Shown here: positions 62,829 to 64,000 of the stretch, one piece after another
How the letters are laid out: the number at the start of each line of letters is the position of its first letter
Numbering within the stretch: position 1 is the first letter of the stretch
NCBI GenBank assembly: GCA_047628755.1
Contig: JBLHVV010000002.1
Coordinates: 1 to 64,000, forward strand
Source of the DNA: Bermanella sp047628755
Lineage (GTDB): Bacteria; Pseudomonadota; Gammaproteobacteria; Pseudomonadales; Oceanobacteraceae
Reading direction: 5' to 3'
Length of the DNA: 64,000 nucleotides
The notes under the pieces: generated by a model
Seen by the model: the letters and a program-made list of their open reading frames with translations, nothing else
What the model was told of the DNA's origin: nothing
Database searches by the model: none
Position numbers and translations under genes: made by a program

Positions 62829-64000
62829 ATTCGTCATCAAAATCGCGGCCTTCAAAGTATCCAGCGGCTAGGTTTTCGAAACGTGTGTACTTACCAATAA
62901 AAGCTAAGCGGTCAGTACCAATTTCACCGTTACGGTGCTTACCTATTATAATTTCGCCGATGCCTTTATCAGGAGAGTCTTCATTGTAAACTTCATCACG
63001 ATAGATGAACGCAATAATATCGGCATCCTGCTCAATAGCACCTGATTCACGTAGATCCGACATCACAGGCCGCTTATTAGGGCGCTGCTCTAGTGATCGG
63101 TTAAGCTGTGAAAGCGCTAAGACTGGGCACTCAAATTCTTTCGCTATGGCTTTTAGTGATCGGCTGATTTCAGAAATTTCTTGAGTACGACCTTCGCTTT
63201 TTCCGGCCACCGTCATTAACTGAAGATAATCGACCATAATCAAACCTAGGCGATTATTATTTTCGCGGTAAACACGACGACAACGGGCACGCATTTCTTG
63301 GGGCGTTAGGCCAGACGTATCATCAATATAAAGTGGCTTGTCTTTTAGCATGTTGAAAGCTGATGTTAGCTTTGGCCAATCTTCTTCGTCTAACTTACCT
63401 GAACGCAGTCGGTTTGAGGGGATTTTACCCACTGACGAATACATACGCATAAGGAGCGCTTCTTTAGGCATTTCTAGACTGAATACCAGTACTGGTAAGT
63501 CACTGCCTAGTAATGCATTTTCACACAGATTCATGGCAAAGGTGGTTTTACCCATGGACGGACGACCGGCAATGATAACCAGGTCAGCGGTTTGGAATCC
63601 GTTGGTGCGTTCATCTAGGTTTTGAAAGCCAGTGGTTAAACCTGTTAGGCCGTCTTCCATGCCAAACATTTCTTCAATTTTTTCTAGAGTACGCGACATG
63701 ATTGGGTTGACGTGCTCGGGACCTGAATCTTTTTTACCACCCCCTTCTGCCACTTCAGCGATTAGCTTTTCAGCGTCGCTAATAAGGTCTAGCGGATCGT
63801 TACCCATGTTGTTGTAAGCGCTCGCGGCAATGTCCGTGGCCGCTTCGGCTAAATTACGTAACAGTGCTTTTTCTTTTACGATGTCGGCATAGGCGTTTAT
63901 GTTGGCCGCCGACGGTGTACCGTCTACTAGGTCAGATAAATAGTTTAATCCGCCCGCATTCTCAAGCTCTTCAATGTCTCTAAGTTCGTCACTTAGTGTT
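62827..64000 (-). CDS. dnaB: Replicative DNA helicase DnaB, 5' end outside the window
   Basis: Hexameric helicase at the replication fork. The visible part is about 390 residues; the reading frame stays open to the edge, and its first visible residues (ELENAGGLNYLSDLVDGTPSA, then NAYADIVKEKALLRNL) belong to the N-terminal DnaG-binding domain, so the start lies beyond 64000. The RecA-like domain has Walker A GRPSMGKTTFAMN, Walker B-type LIMVDYLQLM, and ALSQLNRSLEQR with the ring-forming arginine region. The sequence ends RDFDDE. Confidence 0.96.
   Translation of the reverse strand, partial: TLSDELRDIEELENAGGLNYLSDLVDGTPSAANINAYADIVKEKALLRNLAEAATDIAASAYNNMGNDPLDLISDAEKLIAEVAEGGGKKDSGPEHVNPIMSRTLEKIEEMFGMEDGLTGLTTGFQNLDERTNGFQTADLVIIAGRPSMGKTTFAMNLCENALLGSDLPVLVFSLEMPKEALLMRMYSSVGKIPSNRLRSGKLDEEDWPKLTSAFNMLKDKPLYIDDTSGLTPQEMRARCRRVYRENNNRLGLIMVDYLQLMTVAGKSEGRTQEISEISRSLKAIAKEFECPVLALSQLNRSLEQRPNKRPVMSDLRESGAIEQDADIIAFIYRDEVYNEDSPDKGIGEIIIGKHRNGEIGTDRLAFIGKYTRFENLAAGYFEGRDFDDE

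Noticed and set aside
1..64000. CRISPR arrays, insertion sequences, prophage genes, rRNA
   Set aside because: No regularly spaced repeats, transposase, phage structural or rRNA sequences were seen in the window.

Overview
The window looks like chromosomal DNA of a moderately AT-rich marine gammaproteobacterium, probably close to the Oceanospirillales (Oleispira/Bermanella/Thalassolituus type). This rests on gene order and protein style, not on a database search. Typical blocks are yhfA/crp, trpE-(x)-trpGDC, hemA-prfA-prmC, lolB-ispE-tRNA-Gln-prs-rplY-pth-ychF, bioBFHCD and rsmC/dnaB. About 60 protein genes, two tRNAs and several clear intrinsic terminators can be supported.

Layout. 1-3.2 kb: yhfA (OsmC family), crp, and a REC/DUF3369/HD-GYP response regulator. 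3.2-8 kb: tryptophan operon on the minus strand (trpE, a voltage-gated cation channel, trpG, trpD, trpC); the channel is packed into the operon and its selectivity filter carries extra acidic residues. 8.2-9.7 kb: three small, poorly known genes. 9.7-20 kb: core translation, heme, isoprenoid and PRPP genes. 20-29.2 kb: an EIIC-EAL fusion, ferredoxin-NADP reductase, a CPA2 antiporter/LysR/DUF1415 overlapping trio, a diguanylate cyclase facing a cyclic-nucleotide-binding protein, and an alpha/beta hydrolase. 29.6 kb: tRNA-Met with its own strong promoter and terminator.

29.7-41.3 kb is the accessory-looking stretch. It follows the tRNA-Met gene and holds about 0.8 kb of apparently non-coding DNA, a 588-residue protein I do not recognise, and then a tightly spaced seven-gene operon. 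That operon encodes an ABC permease, an ABC ATPase, a substrate-binding protein fused to an OmpA-like domain, a von Willebrand A lipoprotein, a second substrate-binding/OmpA-like fusion, a two-helix membrane protein with the layout of XpaC, and a TelA-family protein. This is the best candidate for an undescribed system: an envelope-spanning machine in which an ABC transporter is tied to peptidoglycan-binding sensors and a TelA/XpaC stress module. No integrase and no repeated tRNA end were found, so a mobile origin is not demonstrated.

41.4-48.8 kb: trxC and bioDCHFB on the minus strand with a probable BirA operator, a two-domain fasciclin lipoprotein and comF. 48.9-53 kb: an RND pump and its adaptor without an outer-membrane channel gene. 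53.3-60.9 kb: srkA, then a valine/isobutyrate degradation cluster in which the usual mmsA position is taken by a EutE/SauS-type acylating aldehyde dehydrogenase, with a divergent AraC-type regulator. 61-64 kb: a small outer-membrane beta-barrel protein, rsmC, and the 3' part of dnaB running off the window.
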